A DNA stretch of 64,000 bases from Natribaculum luteum (GCF_023008545.1 NZ_CP095397.1:1488001-1552000); one strand, 5' to 3'; shown: positions 50,318-59,267, numbered from the stretch's first letter. A program made the numbers and translations. Notes: generated by a model from the sequence alone, not told the origin.

Positions 50318-50764
50318 ATGGAACCCCTTACCACTAGTCAGGAGCCCAGAGAACTGACGGCGGATACGATCCTCGAGCTCCTCGCGAACCGTCGTCGACG
50401 ATACCTCCTCTACGCCCTTCGGGAGTACGACGAGCCTATCGAACTCTCGAAGCTCGCCGAGCAGGTCGCTGGCTGGGAACACGACGTTCCCCCGGATGAA
50501 GTCGCCAAAAACGAGTACAAGAGCGTCTACGTCTCGTCCGTCCAGTGCCACGTCCCGAAACTCGCCGACTCGGGCGTCGTCGACCACGACGAGAGCAACC
50601 ACACGGTCGTCCTCAGCGACAACTTCGAACAGTTGCAGCCGTACCTTCAGCTCGTGATGCTCGACGAACCACAGAACTCGACGCTCCACACCGCGCTCCA
50701 GAACAGCTCGAGCGACGGTCTCATCCGCCAGATCCGCGAGAACGTCGCCCGCCTCAAGCCCTGA
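50318..50764 (+). CDS. Haloarchaeal winged-helix regulator (DUF7344-like)
   Basis: This 148-residue protein has an N-terminal DNA-binding domain (TADTILELLANRRRRYLLYALREYDEPIELSKLAEQVAGWE, about 14-54). The pattern LLxNRRRRYLL-Y is characteristic of this haloarchaeal group. It then has KSVYVSSVQCHVPKLADSGVVDHDE (wing region) and a C-terminal tail without membrane helices. It lacks any receiver or sensor domain. Regulated genes are unknown. Confidence 0.8.
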   Translation: MEPLTTSQEPRELTADTILELLANRRRRYLLYALREYDEPIELSKLAEQVAGWEHDVPPDEVAKNEYKSVYVSSVQCHVPKLADSGVVDHDESNHTVVLSDNFEQLQPYLQLVMLDEPQNSTLHTALQNSSSDGLIRQIRENVARLKP

Positions 50765-50865
50765 CTACTGCCGACGAGCACTGGCTAGTGGTTTCTTAGT
50801 GTCGACTACTTTTCAACTCCTCCACCCGGACGAGTGGTGACTCCGAGTGTCGACAGCTCAGAGCG

Positions 50866-51347
50866 TGGCGGACTCGAGGCGGGCCGAACGACGCCGATGT
50901 GCTGGCGTCGCTTTCGGATCGCCGCGACCGACCCGTGTCGACTCGATTTCCTCTCGTCGTTGCTCTGCCGTCAGAAAGAAGCGATTGGGCAGATCCGTAA
51001 TCGATCTCTCCCGTGAACAGCCCGTGCTCGACTCGAGTTGGATCGATCTGCCTCGAGCTGTGCCCGTGCCACGGTACCTTGCTCGCGACAGCAATAGCAG
51101 GCTTGGGTGGGTTCGAACTACGCGAAGACGGTCGCTCTCGCGTTCGCTCGAGCGCTGCGTCTTCTCTTGTTCGAACCGCCACTCGCATTATACACCTGCT
51201 GCTCGCGGACTTGCTCGCAGCAGGAGTAGTGGGCTCGGGCGGGTTCGAACTACGCCGAGACGTGCTCGCGTCGCTGCGCGCGTCTCCTCTAGTTCGAACC
51301 GCCGCTCGCATACATTTCTCTGGCTCACTAATTGTTCGCCAGAGAAA
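50866..51347 (-). repeat. tRNA-Val tail repeat cluster (two clear copies, one decayed)
   Basis: Partial copies of the tRNA-Val acceptor/T-arm lie at 51230-51250 (TGGGCTCGGGCGGGTTCGAA continuing C) and 51100-51118 (one decayed form near 50873). Each is followed on the plus strand by a spacer ending in an inverted T-arm (GTTCGAACC 51292-51300; 51169-51177). Between copies, perfect hairpins occur: CATTTCTCTGGC/GCCAGAGAAATG (51313-51349), CCTGCTGC/GCAGCAGG (51195-51224) and GAAGACG/CGTCTTC (51124-51164). The upstream half of the gap from 50765 is less repetitive. Confidence 0.8.
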
Positions 51348-51421
51348 TGGGCTCGGGCGGGTTCGAACCACCGACCTCGGCCTTGTAAAGGCCGCGTCAT
51401 GACCAGCTAGACCACGAGCCC
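51348..51421 (-). tRNA. tRNA-Val (anticodon TAC)
   Basis: A 74-base cloverleaf. Acceptor GGGCTCG/CGAGCCC with discriminator A, anticodon stem CGGCC/GGCCG with loop TTTACAA (anticodon TAC), and T-arm GGTGG-TTCGAAC-CCGCC. CCA is not encoded. A perfect 12-bp inverted repeat begins at its 3' end. Confidence 0.96.
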
Positions 51422-51484
51422 GCATTCGAACGAAGACGGTCCGTCCGAATAACCTTTACCTTCTCGCCTCGCACCGTCGTGCGA

Positions 51485-51976
51485 ATGGACGTCAAGCGCG
51501 CGTGGTCTGCTCTCTCGGTCGTGGTTGTCGTCGTTCTGGTGGCGTTTCTTCTCGTTCAGTTCGGTTATCTTCCGGCTCCGTGGGGGGAAGACCGTGCGGA
51601 GGTTCGGGTCGTCGGTGACGACGGGACGACGAAAGCGGTCGTCGACGCCGACGTCGCCGACACCTGGGGCGAACGCCACACCGGTCTGAGCGAGCACGAC
51701 TCGCTCGCCGACGGCGAGGGGATGCTGTTCGTCCACTCGAGCGAGGGCGACCGCCGCTATGTCATGCGCGAGATGGACTTCGACATCGACATCCTGTTTA
51801 TCGGAGCCGACGGCGAGATCACGACGATTCGCCACGCCCGCGCGCCGGGGCCCGACGAGGACGGCGAGGACCTCGAGTACACCGGACGCGGGAAGTGGGT
51901 GCTCGAGGTGCCTCGAGGCTACGTCGACGAGACCGGTATCGAGGTCGGCGACGAGGTGCAGATCTCCTACGAGTGA
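51485..51976 (+). CDS. DUF192 family protein with N-terminal membrane anchor
   Basis: The start is at MDVKRAWSALSVVVVVVL (ATG 51485; a GTG at 51479 is an alternative). The 163-residue protein has one N-terminal membrane helix (SVVVVVVLVAFLLVQFG) and then a DUF192 domain: ADTWGERHTGLSEHDSL, GEGMLFVHSSEGDRRYVMREMDFDIDILFI and GKWVLEVPRG. DUF192 proteins are small extracytoplasmic beta-folds of unknown role. The order here is fully conserved. Confidence 0.85.
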   Translation: MDVKRAWSALSVVVVVVLVAFLLVQFGYLPAPWGEDRAEVRVVGDDGTTKAVVDADVADTWGERHTGLSEHDSLADGEGMLFVHSSEGDRRYVMREMDFDIDILFIGADGEITTIRHARAPGPDEDGEDLEYTGRGKWVLEVPRGYVDETGIEVGDEVQISYE

Positions 51977-52089
51977 TCGTTCGCCGCTCGAATCCGGCTC
52001 CCGTTCCGATGTCGATGACGGTCCGCCTCGAGATAGTATTTCGATTCGTAGGTAACGCTTATTGGTGCCGCTCCACTCACCGGAGAGTA

Positions 52090-54030
52090 ATGAGTAGCGT
52101 CGACTGGGAGCAAGACGATCCGTTCGAGGAGCAGCGAGCGGAGATCGAGAACCCGATGAAACGGCTGTTCCTCGCGTACGGGTGGGGATACAAGTTTCAG
52201 GCGGTCGTCGGCATCTTCGCGAGCGTCTTCGCCCGGATTCTCGATCTGCTGCCACCGATCATGCTGGCGGTCGCGATCGACGCCGTCTTCCGCGACGAGG
52301 CGACGTACGCCGAGGCGCTCCCGTTCGCGAGCGACTTCGTCGCCTCGTATGTCCCCGGGACGCAACTGGGCCAGTTCTGGCTGACGGTTGGCGTCATCGC
52401 CGGTGCCTTCTTCCTCGGCGCGGTGTTTCACTGGGTTCGCAACTGGGGGTTCAACTCCTTCGCCCAGAACATCCAGCACGACGTCCGGACCGACACGTAC
52501 GACAAGATGCAGCGGCTGAACATGGACTTCTTCGCCGACAAGCAGACCGGCGAGATGATGTCTATCCTCTCGAACGACGTCAACCGACTCGAGCGCTTTC
52601 TCAACGACGGGATGAACTCGCTGTTCCGACTGGTCGTCATGGTGATCGGCATCGGTCTCATCCTCGTCGCGTACAACTGGCAACTCGCGCTCGTCGCGCT
52701 GTTGCCGGTCCCGCTGATCGCCGGGTTCACGTACCTGTTCGTCAGGATCATCCAGCCGAAGTACGCTCAAGTTCGGTCTGCCGTCGGGAAGGTCAACTCG
52801 CGACTCGAGAACAACCTCGGCGGCATCCAGGTGATCAAAGCGAGCACCACCGAGGACTACGAGTCAGACCGCGTCGAGGACGTCTCGATGGACTACTTCG
52901 ACGCCAACTGGGACGCGATCGAAACCCGGATCAAGTTCTTCCCGGGACTGCGGGTCATCGCCGGCATCGGGTTCGTCGTCACGTTCGTCGTCGGCGGTCT
53001 GTGGGTGTTCCAGGGGCCACCCGGCCCGTTCACGGGCGAACTCCGGGAGGGGACGTTCGTCGCGTTCGTCCTCTACACCCAGCGCTTTATCTGGCCGATG
53101 GCCCAGTTCGGACAGATCATCAACATGTACCAGCGCGCCCGCGCCTCGAGTGCGCGTATCTTTGGCCTGATGGACGAACCCAGCCGCGTCGCCGAGGACC
53201 CGACGGCGACCGACCTCGAGATCACGGACGGTTGCGTCGAGTACGACGACGTCACCTTCGGCTACGACGACGAGGAGACGATCGTCGAGGACGTCGACTT
53301 CACGGTCGAGGGCGGCGAGACGGTCGCGCTCGTCGGCCCGACGGGAGCGGGGAAGTCGACAGTCCTGAAGCTCCTCCTCCGGATGTACGACGTCGACGAG
53401 GGTGCGATTCGAATCGACGGCCAGGACGTCCGGGACGTCACCCTCCAGAGCCTGCGCGAGGCGACGGGGTACGTCAGCCAGGACACCTTCCTGTTTTACG
53501 GCACCGTCGAGGAGAACGTCGCCTACGGCACGTTCGACGCGGATCGCGAGGACGTAATCGAGGCCGCGAAGATGGCCGAGGCACACGAGTTCATCACGAA
53601 CTTGCCCGACGGCTACGACACCGAGGTCGGCGAACGCGGCGTCAAGCTCTCAGGTGGGCAGCGCCAGCGCATCTCCATCGCGCGGGCGATACTCACGGAC
53701 CCGGACGTCCTGATCCTCGACGAGGCGACAAGCGACGTCGACACGGAGACGGAGATGCTCATCCAGCGTTCGATCGACGAACTCGCCGCCGACCGGACGA
53801 CGTTCGCCATCGCCCACCGGCTCTCGACGATCAAAGACGCCGACACGATTCTCGTCCTCGAGGACGGGCGAATCGTCGAGCGCGGCACCCACGAGGCGTT
53901 GCTCGAGAACGACGGGCTCTACGCCCACCTCTGGGGGGTACAGGCCGGAGAGATCGACGAACTCCCCGAAGAGTTCATCGAGCGGGCGCAACGTCGCCAG
54001 GCCCGGACAGAAGTCGGTAACGACGACTGA
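52090..54030 (+). CDS. ABC exporter (membrane domain fused to ATPase)
   Basis: This 646-residue half-transporter has a type IV exporter membrane domain (about 25-370, six helices; NFFADKQTGEMMS-like coupling segment MDFFADKQTGEMM). The nucleotide-binding domain has Walker A GPTGAGKST (about 417-425), signature LSGGQRQRIS (about 520-529) and LILDEATSDVD. It resembles MsbA/multidrug exporters and would work as a dimer. The acidic N-terminus has no signal peptide. The substrate is unknown. Confidence 0.93.
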   Translation: MSSVDWEQDDPFEEQRAEIENPMKRLFLAYGWGYKFQAVVGIFASVFARILDLLPPIMLAVAIDAVFRDEATYAEALPFASDFVASYVPGTQLGQFWLTVGVIAGAFFLGAVFHWVRNWGFNSFAQNIQHDVRTDTYDKMQRLNMDFFADKQTGEMMSILSNDVNRLERFLNDGMNSLFRLVVMVIGIGLILVAYNWQLALVALLPVPLIAGFTYLFVRIIQPKYAQVRSAVGKVNSRLENNLGGIQVIKASTTEDYESDRVEDVSMDYFDANWDAIETRIKFFPGLRVIAGIGFVVTFVVGGLWVFQGPPGPFTGELREGTFVAFVLYTQRFIWPMAQFGQIINMYQRARASSARIFGLMDEPSRVAEDPTATDLEITDGCVEYDDVTFGYDDEETIVEDVDFTVEGGETVALVGPTGAGKSTVLKLLLRMYDVDEGAIRIDGQDVRDVTLQSLREATGYVSQDTFLFYGTVEENVAYGTFDADREDVIEAAKMAEAHEFITNLPDGYDTEVGERGVKLSGGQRQRISIARAILTDPDVLILDEATSDVDTETEMLIQRSIDELAADRTTFAIAHRLSTIKDADTILVLEDGRIVERGTHEALLENDGLYAHLWGVQAGEIDELPEEFIERAQRRQARTEVGNDD

Positions 54031-54062
54031 GCTGCTTCGGTTCGCACGCGCCGCAGCGTTTC

Positions 54063-54144
54063 ATACGGTCTGCTGTACCTCTTTTCCGCAGCGACCGCGT
54101 CCCGTCGGGCGGTCGCTGCGGGACGGACGTACAGCGGCCCGTAT
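54063..54144. repeat. Palindromic repeat element, copy 2
   Basis: The outer arms ATACGGTCTGCTGTAC (54063-54078) and GTACAGCGGCCCGTAT (54129-54144) pair except at two positions. The inner arms CCGCAGCGACCGC (54086-54098) and GCGGTCGCTGCGG (54109-54121) pair perfectly. It fills the gap between the ABC exporter gene and the convergent gene that follows, touching the latter's stop codon. Its first 16 bases are identical to copy 1. Confidence 0.7.
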
Positions 54145-54488
54145 CAGAACGATTCCTGGTTGCGCTGTCCCTCCTGGCCAGGTGCACCCTCGTCCTGTCT
54201 GTCTTCGCCCGGCGCGGGCGGCGTCCGATCGCTGTAGTTCTTGCGACCGATCGCCTCGTCGCCGACCATGTTCATGATCGCCTGTTCGACCTCGCCGTAC
54301 GTTCTGTACTCGTCTTCGTTCAGCGGCTCGATGAGTTCCTCGAGCGTCGTCGTCTCTCCGGCCAGTTCGAGCTCCTCGTCGCCGTAGGCCTCGAGCAGTT
54401 CGTCCTGGCTCGCCGGGTACTCGTGGTCTTTCAGCTTCCCGCTCAAGTCGCCCAGCTCCACGCCAAGCTCGCGGCTGTCGTCGCTCAT
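54144..54488 (-). CDS. DUF2795-type small protein
   Basis: This 114-residue protein begins MSDDSRELGVELGDLSGKLKDHEYPASQDEL. An N-terminal ~70-residue helical domain has the LKDHEYPASQDELLEAYGD...LNEDEYRTYGEVEQAIMNM pattern of the DUF2795 fold. It is followed by a disordered acidic/Gln-rich tail. Function is not established for the family. The palindromic repeat abuts its stop codon, so this element may act as its terminator. Confidence 0.75.
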   Translation of the reverse strand: MSDDSRELGVELGDLSGKLKDHEYPASQDELLEAYGDEELELAGETTTLEELIEPLNEDEYRTYGEVEQAIMNMVGDEAIGRKNYSDRTPPAPGEDRQDEGAPGQEGQRNQESF

Positions 54489-54594
54489 GCTCGGGTCGAG
54501 TACGGACGCCGGGATACCGTTTGGGCCTGCCCTCGCGTGCCGTCGACACCGTCGAGGCGTCGGTTACAAGACGTAAGCGCCCGTCGAAGCCGGC

Positions 54595-55356
54595 ATGCAC
54601 CTCGAGCGAGCCACCTGGACGGACGTCGCGGACCTCGAGACGAACCTCGCGGTGCTCCCGGTCGGGAGCACGGAACAGCACGGCCCCCACGCTCCGCTGG
54701 GCACCGACGCACTGGCCGCGGAAGCCGTCGCCGAGGCAGGCGCTGACGCCTTCGACGGCGAGGTCGTCGTCGCACCGCGGATCTCCGTGGGGATCTCCGA
54801 AGAGCACCGTCAGTTCCCCGGGACGATGTGGGTCTCGCCCGACACCTTCCGGGCGTACGTCCGCGAGGCCGTCGACAGCCTCGCCGCCCACGGCCTCGAC
54901 CGGGTCGTCCTCGTCAACGGCCACGGGGGTAACATCGACGCCCTTCGCGAGGTCGCAGGGACGATCACGCGCCACGACGACGCCTACGCCGTCCCGTTCA
55001 CCTGGTTCGAGGCCGTCGGCGACCACTCGAGCGACATGGGCCACGGCGGCCCACTCGAGACGGCGCTCGTGCGGGCCGTCCACCCCGACCTCGTCCGTGA
55101 GGAGCGAATCGAGGACGCACGCGAGGGCGCTGCCGACGGCTGGGGCGAGTGGGTAAGCTACGCGAACCTCGCGTACGATTCGGCCGAGTTTACGGAAAAC
55201 GGCGTCGTCGGCGACCCCGCCGAGGGCGACGCGGCACGCGGCGACGAACTGCTCGAGCTGGCGGCGGCGTCGCTGGCGCGGCTGCTCGAGGCAGTCGCCC
55301 AGCGAGACGTCTCGCGGCCCGACCGGCGGCCAACTGACCCGGACGAGGCCGACTAG
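54595..55356 (+). CDS. Creatininase-family amidohydrolase
   Basis: This 253-residue protein has LPVGSTEQHGPHAPLGTDALAAE (metal-ligand Glu, His, Asp, about 21-43), VNGHGGNIDALRE (near 105) and GDHSSDMGHGGPLETAL (near 142). These are the creatininase metal-site segments. Family members include creatinine amidohydrolase and formamide hydrolases of riboflavin/F420 synthesis in archaea (ArfB). Which reaction it performs cannot be settled from sequence alone. It overlaps the next gene tail to tail by four bases. Confidence 0.85.
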   Translation: MHLERATWTDVADLETNLAVLPVGSTEQHGPHAPLGTDALAAEAVAEAGADAFDGEVVVAPRISVGISEEHRQFPGTMWVSPDTFRAYVREAVDSLAAHGLDRVVLVNGHGGNIDALREVAGTITRHDDAYAVPFTWFEAVGDHSSDMGHGGPLETALVRAVHPDLVREERIEDAREGAADGWGEWVSYANLAYDSAEFTENGVVGDPAEGDAARGDELLELAAASLARLLEAVAQRDVSRPDRRPTDPDEAD

Positions 55357-55775
55357 TCGTCGCCGTCGGATTCGTCCTCGTCGTCGGGGCCGGCGCTCTC
55401 GAGCGTTCCCCGGAGTGCCGGAATCGTCGAGGTGAGGTCGCCGACCTGGTCGCTCGCCTCGGAGATGTCGCCGATGGCCTCCTCGACCGCCGCGATCTCC
55501 TCCTCGAGGTCGTCGGCATCGTCGAAGGCATCTGCGCGCTGGCCCATCGTGAACCACTTTTTCGCGTCGCGGAGGTGCGCCTCGGCGTCGCCGGCGTCGA
55601 GTGCCGTCTTCAGTCCGTTGAGCACGCCAAGCACGTTGTCTGCGTCGGTCTCCCAGACGTCGTCGGCTTCGGGGAGGGCGTTCCAGGCTTCCTCGAGCGA
55701 GGATTCGACGTCCGATCGCATCTCGCTTGCCGCTTCGCCGAACAGTTCGTCGTCGTCGAGCGCCGTCTGGCTCAT
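55353..55775 (-). CDS. DUF5790-like acidic helical protein
   Basis: This 140-residue protein is almost wholly helical: SQTALDDDELFGEAASEMRSD, LEEAWNALPEADDVWETDADNVLGVLNGLK and a C-terminal coiled coil (ADDLEEEIAAVEEAIGDI). It ends in an Asp-rich tail. No metal or catalytic motifs are seen. It is a common haloarchaeal hypothetical with unknown function. The gap to the next gene (55776-56038) holds nothing clear. Confidence 0.65.
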   Translation of the reverse strand: MSQTALDDDELFGEAASEMRSDVESSLEEAWNALPEADDVWETDADNVLGVLNGLKTALDAGDAEAHLRDAKKWFTMGQRADAFDDADDLEEEIAAVEEAIGDISEASDQVGDLTSTIPALRGTLESAGPDDEDESDGDD

Positions 55776-56038
55776 GTCAGCACCTTCACGCCCCCTTCGG
55801 TTAAAAGGTAGCCCGAAAGTGAAAGTGAAAAACGGCTCTCGAGGGCGTCACTCAAGAAGATAGCGGCTGGATTTCGAAAGCCATGACGTCGGCCGTGTGG
55901 GTCGAAGCGATCTCCGAACGTTCTCCAGAATCGCCGCCGCTTCTCGGACGGATCGCTCGTCGATCGACCGGGCGTATTCAGTACGCGGTCCGGTGAAGAC
56001 GAATGATTTCAGCGGCGGAGATCGTCTCCGAGCCATCG

Positions 56039-56401
56039 TTACTCGTCCGGGCCGCGAACCGAAACGACCTGCATCAGCGGGTACCCGTCCTCCATCGCCA
56101 TCCGCGTGAGGACCTCCTGTCCCTCATACTCGACGACGATTTCGACCTCGAGGAATCGACCCGTCAACTCGGTGTAGTCGGCGGCCGCGTCCTCGAGTGC
56201 CGCCGCCAGCGCGTCGGTTTTGACGTCGACGCTGACCTCGGTACAGTGGGGCTGGTTCTCGATCGACTCCTCCATCGCCGTCTCGAGGCTCGGGGCGCTC
56301 TCCGGCGAGACGGGCGTGCCGGCGAACTGGTGGTAGAGCGATCCGAACTTGATACCCGCCTCGAAACAGGCGACTTCGGCGTCGGTCGGCGTATCGTCCA
56401 T
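56039..56401 (-). CDS. mptD: Archaeal dihydroneopterin aldolase MptD
   Basis: This 120-residue protein contains CFEAGIKFGSLYHQFAGTPVSPESAPSLETAMEESI (about 11-46) and YTELTGRFLEVEIVVEYEGQEVLTRM. This matches MptD, which converts 7,8-dihydroneopterin to 6-hydroxymethyl-dihydropterin and glycolaldehyde for tetrahydrofolate/methanopterin-type pterins. The conserved Glu at the start of EAGIKFG and the His in LYHQF are plausible active-site residues. There is no signal peptide. Confidence 0.88.
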   Translation of the reverse strand: MDDTPTDAEVACFEAGIKFGSLYHQFAGTPVSPESAPSLETAMEESIENQPHCTEVSVDVKTDALAAALEDAAADYTELTGRFLEVEIVVEYEGQEVLTRMAMEDGYPLMQVVSVRGPDE

Positions 56402-56501
56402 GGTCGGCGGATCGACCGCGAGTGTGATGGCCGTTGTGGTCCCACGCGCGTCGGACGGAATCGCACGTTACTTATCGCTCGTGGCTCTTCACTCCGAACG
56501 A

Positions 56502-57242
56502 ATGGCACAGTCGGTCCTGCTCACCGGGGCTGTGGGGCGCGTCGGGGAGGCGATCCTCGCCGACCTCGGTGACGAGTACGAGTGGCGGTTGCTCGATCGC
56601 GACCCGCCGACGGGCGACCACCCGGGCGAGTTCGTCGTCGCCGACATCACCGACGACGAGGCGGTCCGCGAAGCGATGGAGGGTATCGACGCGGTGATCC
56701 ACCTCGCCGGCGACCCCCGGCCGGAAGCGCCGTGGGACAGCGTCCTCACGAACAACATCGACGGCACGCAGACGGTCTTCGAGGCGGCGGTCGACGCCGG
56801 CGTCGAGAAAGTGGCCTTCGCCTCCTCGAACCACGCCGTCGGTGCGTACGAAACCGACGAGCGAACGCCCGAGATGTACCGCGCACACGACGAGTTCCGC
56901 CTCGACGGAACCGAACTTCCCCGGCCCGGCAACCTCTACGGCGTCTCGAAGGCCGCCGGGGAGACGCTCGGGCGCTACTACCACGACGAGTACGGACTCT
57001 CGGTCGTCTGCGTTCGCATCGGCAACCTCACGAAGGGACACCCGCCGATCGACTACGAGCGCGGGCAGGCGATGTGGCTCTCCTACCGCGACTGCGCGCA
57101 CCTGTTCGATCGCTGCGTCAAGGCCGACTACGACTACGAGATCGTCTACGGCATCTCCGACAACGACCGGAAGTACTACTCGCTCGAGCGCGCTCGAGAG
57201 GTCCTCGACTACGACCCGCAGGACAACTCCGCCGAACACTGA
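56502..57242 (+). CDS. azf: NAD-dependent glucose-6-phosphate dehydrogenase Azf
   Basis: The start is at MAQSVLLTGAVGRVGEAI (ATG 56502). The 246-residue SDR has the NAD motif TGAVGRVG (8-15) and catalytic Tyr/Lys in LYGVSKAAGETLGRYYH (Tyr about 146, Lys about 150). AVIHLAGDPRPEAPWDS and ISDNDRKYYSLERAREVL are close to the haloarchaeal zwischenferment Azf, the first enzyme of the oxidative pentose phosphate pathway. The C-terminus is shorter than some homologues I know, ending DPQDNSAEH. Confidence 0.9.
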   Translation: MAQSVLLTGAVGRVGEAILADLGDEYEWRLLDRDPPTGDHPGEFVVADITDDEAVREAMEGIDAVIHLAGDPRPEAPWDSVLTNNIDGTQTVFEAAVDAGVEKVAFASSNHAVGAYETDERTPEMYRAHDEFRLDGTELPRPGNLYGVSKAAGETLGRYYHDEYGLSVVCVRIGNLTKGHPPIDYERGQAMWLSYRDCAHLFDRCVKADYDYEIVYGISDNDRKYYSLERAREVLDYDPQDNSAEH

Positions 57243-57857
57243 TCAGAACAGCCCGCTTACGTCCTCTTCTTTCGCTCTCCGTCGGTCGACGTGTCCCGAG
57301 AGGCGATCGTAGACGATCCCGCGGTCGTCGTCCTCGCGGACGAAGTCGAACAGCAACGTGATGAATCGGCTGTCGTCTCGCCCCGCCTCGAGGTCGGCCA
57401 GGGCGTACTTGCCGGCTGCCTCGACCGGCGTCGCGTCGTAGCCGAACTCCTCGGCGAGGACGCCGGCCGCGATCGCCGTCTCTGTGACCTCGAGGTCCGC
57501 GAGGCGTGGAACCTCGTCCTCGTAGCCGACGGGTTCCGGTCGCCGTCGGTCGATCACCGCTGGATCGGTGGCGAGGACCTCGAGGTACGCCTGGACGGAG
57601 GCGAGTCGAACCCCACGGTACGCGTCTGGAAGTCCCGCGAGATACTCGAGTGCGCTCTCGGCCAGGCCCACGGCACCCGTCCAGTTGCGATTGCGCGCGT
57701 GGTAGACGGCCCCCGTGTACTGGATCAGCCCGTGGAGCAGGCGCTCGTCGTCGGTGTCGGACTCGAGGGCGAGCCAGCGTGCTTCCCAGGCGTCGTGGGC
57801 GGCGTGGTAGTAGCCGTCGTTGTAGATGGCGATCCCGGCCCGGAGCGCGTCTCGCAT
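57243..57857 (-). CDS. DUF309 family protein
   Basis: This 204-residue protein has an N-terminal helical bundle with YNDGYYHAAHDAWEARWLALE and LLHGLIQYTGAVYHARNRNWTGAVGLAESALEYL (about 12-75). This is the DUF309 core with conserved Tyr/His/Glu/Trp residues. A C-terminal acidic/Arg region of about 100 residues ends GHVDRRRAKEEDVSGLF. Function unknown. Its stop codon abuts that of azf with no intervening base. Confidence 0.78.
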   Translation of the reverse strand: MRDALRAGIAIYNDGYYHAAHDAWEARWLALESDTDDERLLHGLIQYTGAVYHARNRNWTGAVGLAESALEYLAGLPDAYRGVRLASVQAYLEVLATDPAVIDRRRPEPVGYEDEVPRLADLEVTETAIAAGVLAEEFGYDATPVEAAGKYALADLEAGRDDSRFITLLFDFVREDDDRGIVYDRLSGHVDRRRAKEEDVSGLF

Positions 57858-58169
57858 GTGGGATCGTTCGCGCTCCGGACCGATATACTGTGGGACGTGC
57901 CGATCCGTGCGAACTCACCCGCCGACGTGAGTTCGCTCGAGGACCCGTCTCTCGAACCGCGTCGCTGGCACGTCCGATCTGGGGGCGTAGGCCGGATACT
58001 GCCGCCTCCGGCAGGGCGAGTGGACAGTGTGGTATCCGGGACGAGGCGTCGGCTCGTCCCGACCGGTTACTGGCCGCCACCGGTCGAGGCGGTACTCGAC
58101 CGGACGGCGTGGTCGTACATGAGTATGATGTCGTTTCTGGTGACTCTGGTGTGGTTTGATACGTCTTAC
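57858..58169. other. Intergenic region, 312 bases
   Basis: No gene, RNA or strong repeat is seen. The DNA remains GC-rich, except for a small AT patch (GGTTTGATACGTCTTACTC, about 58152-58170) at the stop of the peptidase gene. The promoter of the DUF309 gene is expected next to 57858 but is weak. Confidence 0.35.
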
Positions 58170-59267
58170 TCAGCGCTCGAAGCCGTCTTCCCAGCGGAAT
58201 CGTCCGTTCCGCTGGACGACCTCGTCGTCGACCTCGAGTCGCGCGTCCTCGCTGACGTCGGTGATCAGGTCGGCGTGGACGGCCGAGTCGTTGCCCGACT
58301 CGCCGTCGGGGAGACAGGCGTCGTAGGCGCGACCGACCGCGAGGTGGACCGTCTCGCCCATCTTCTCGTCGAAGAGGATGTTGTCCGTGTAGCGGTCGAT
58401 CCCGCGGTTCATCCCGACGCCCAGTTCGCCGAGTCGGCGCGCACCGGGATCGGTCTCGAGGACGTCGCCGACCACGTCCGCGCCCGTCGCGGCGTCGTAG
58501 TCGACGACCTCGCCGTCTTCGAACTCGAGGTGGACGTCCCGGACCTGCTGTCCTCGCAGGGTCATCGGCACGTCGAACAGCACCTCGCCGTCGGTCCCGT
58601 ATGGCGCGGTGAAGACCTCGCCGCTGGGGAGGTTGTGCGAGTCGTACTCGACCGACGCGGCACTGTTGACCGCGGTTCGATCGTCGATCGACATCGTGAG
58701 GTCGGTCTCCGGTCCGACCAGTCGGACCTCGCTCCCCGCGTCGAGGATCGATTTCAACTTTGCCATCTCGGCCGCCAGCGACTCCCAGTCGCGGAGGATC
58801 GCGTCGTAGGCGAACTCCCGGTACTCCTCGTAGGCCATGTTCGCCTGCTGGGCGAGCGCCCGCGTCGGGTGGGCGGTCGAGACCCACCGGGTGTCGTAGC
58901 GCGCCTCGCGAATCTCCTGGCGAGCCCTGCGGTAGGCCTGGCGCGTCTCGCCCGGCACGTCGGCCGTCGCACTCGTGTTCCGCCCGCCGCCTAGCGAGAG
59001 GTAGACGTCGGCGTGCTCGAGCAACGCGAGTTCGTGGGCGGGATTCGACTCGAAGTCGCCGTCGTGGGCCTGCAGGTAGGCTCGCTGTACCTCGCCGGAG
59101 CCGTAGGTCGCGAGCAGGTTCGCACCGCGTTCACCGAGTTTTTCGGCGACGGCGACCGCGAGTTCGTGAGCGTCCGGGCCGACGGAGACGACCACGTCGT
59201 CGCCCGCCTCGACTCGAGCACTCCAGTCGATCAGTATCTCCGCGTGTTCGCGAACGCGTTCGTCCAT
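58170..59267 (-). CDS. M29-family aminopeptidase (second copy)
   Basis: This 365-residue paralogue of the protein at 8718-9800 begins MDERVREHAEILIDWSARVEAG. It has the same key segments: GEVFTAPYGTDGEVLFDVPM, LGELGVGMNRGIDRY, NILFDEKMGETVHLAVGRAYD and HADLITDVSEDA. Metal-site Glu, His and Asp are retained in both copies. The spread of substitutions points to an old duplication rather than a recent one. It is upstream of and on the same strand as no obvious partner gene. Confidence 0.9.
   Translation of the reverse strand: MDERVREHAEILIDWSARVEAGDDVVVSVGPDAHELAVAVAEKLGERGANLLATYGSGEVQRAYLQAHDGDFESNPAHELALLEHADVYLSLGGGRNTSATADVPGETRQAYRRARQEIREARYDTRWVSTAHPTRALAQQANMAYEEYREFAYDAILRDWESLAAEMAKLKSILDAGSEVRLVGPETDLTMSIDDRTAVNSAASVEYDSHNLPSGEVFTAPYGTDGEVLFDVPMTLRGQQVRDVHLEFEDGEVVDYDAATGADVVGDVLETDPGARRLGELGVGMNRGIDRYTDNILFDEKMGETVHLAVGRAYDACLPDGESGNDSAVHADLITDVSEDARLEVDDEVVQRNGRFRWEDGFER

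Noticed and set aside
55848-56036. A 62-residue minus-strand frame between the DUF5790 and mptD genes.
   Set aside because: Basic, low-complexity composition, no motif, and it lies in a normal-size intergenic gap.
58170-59267. The two M29 peptidases as a recent duplication or transposed copy.
   Set aside because: The proteins share motifs but differ at many positions throughout, so the duplication is old; no flanking repeats were seen.
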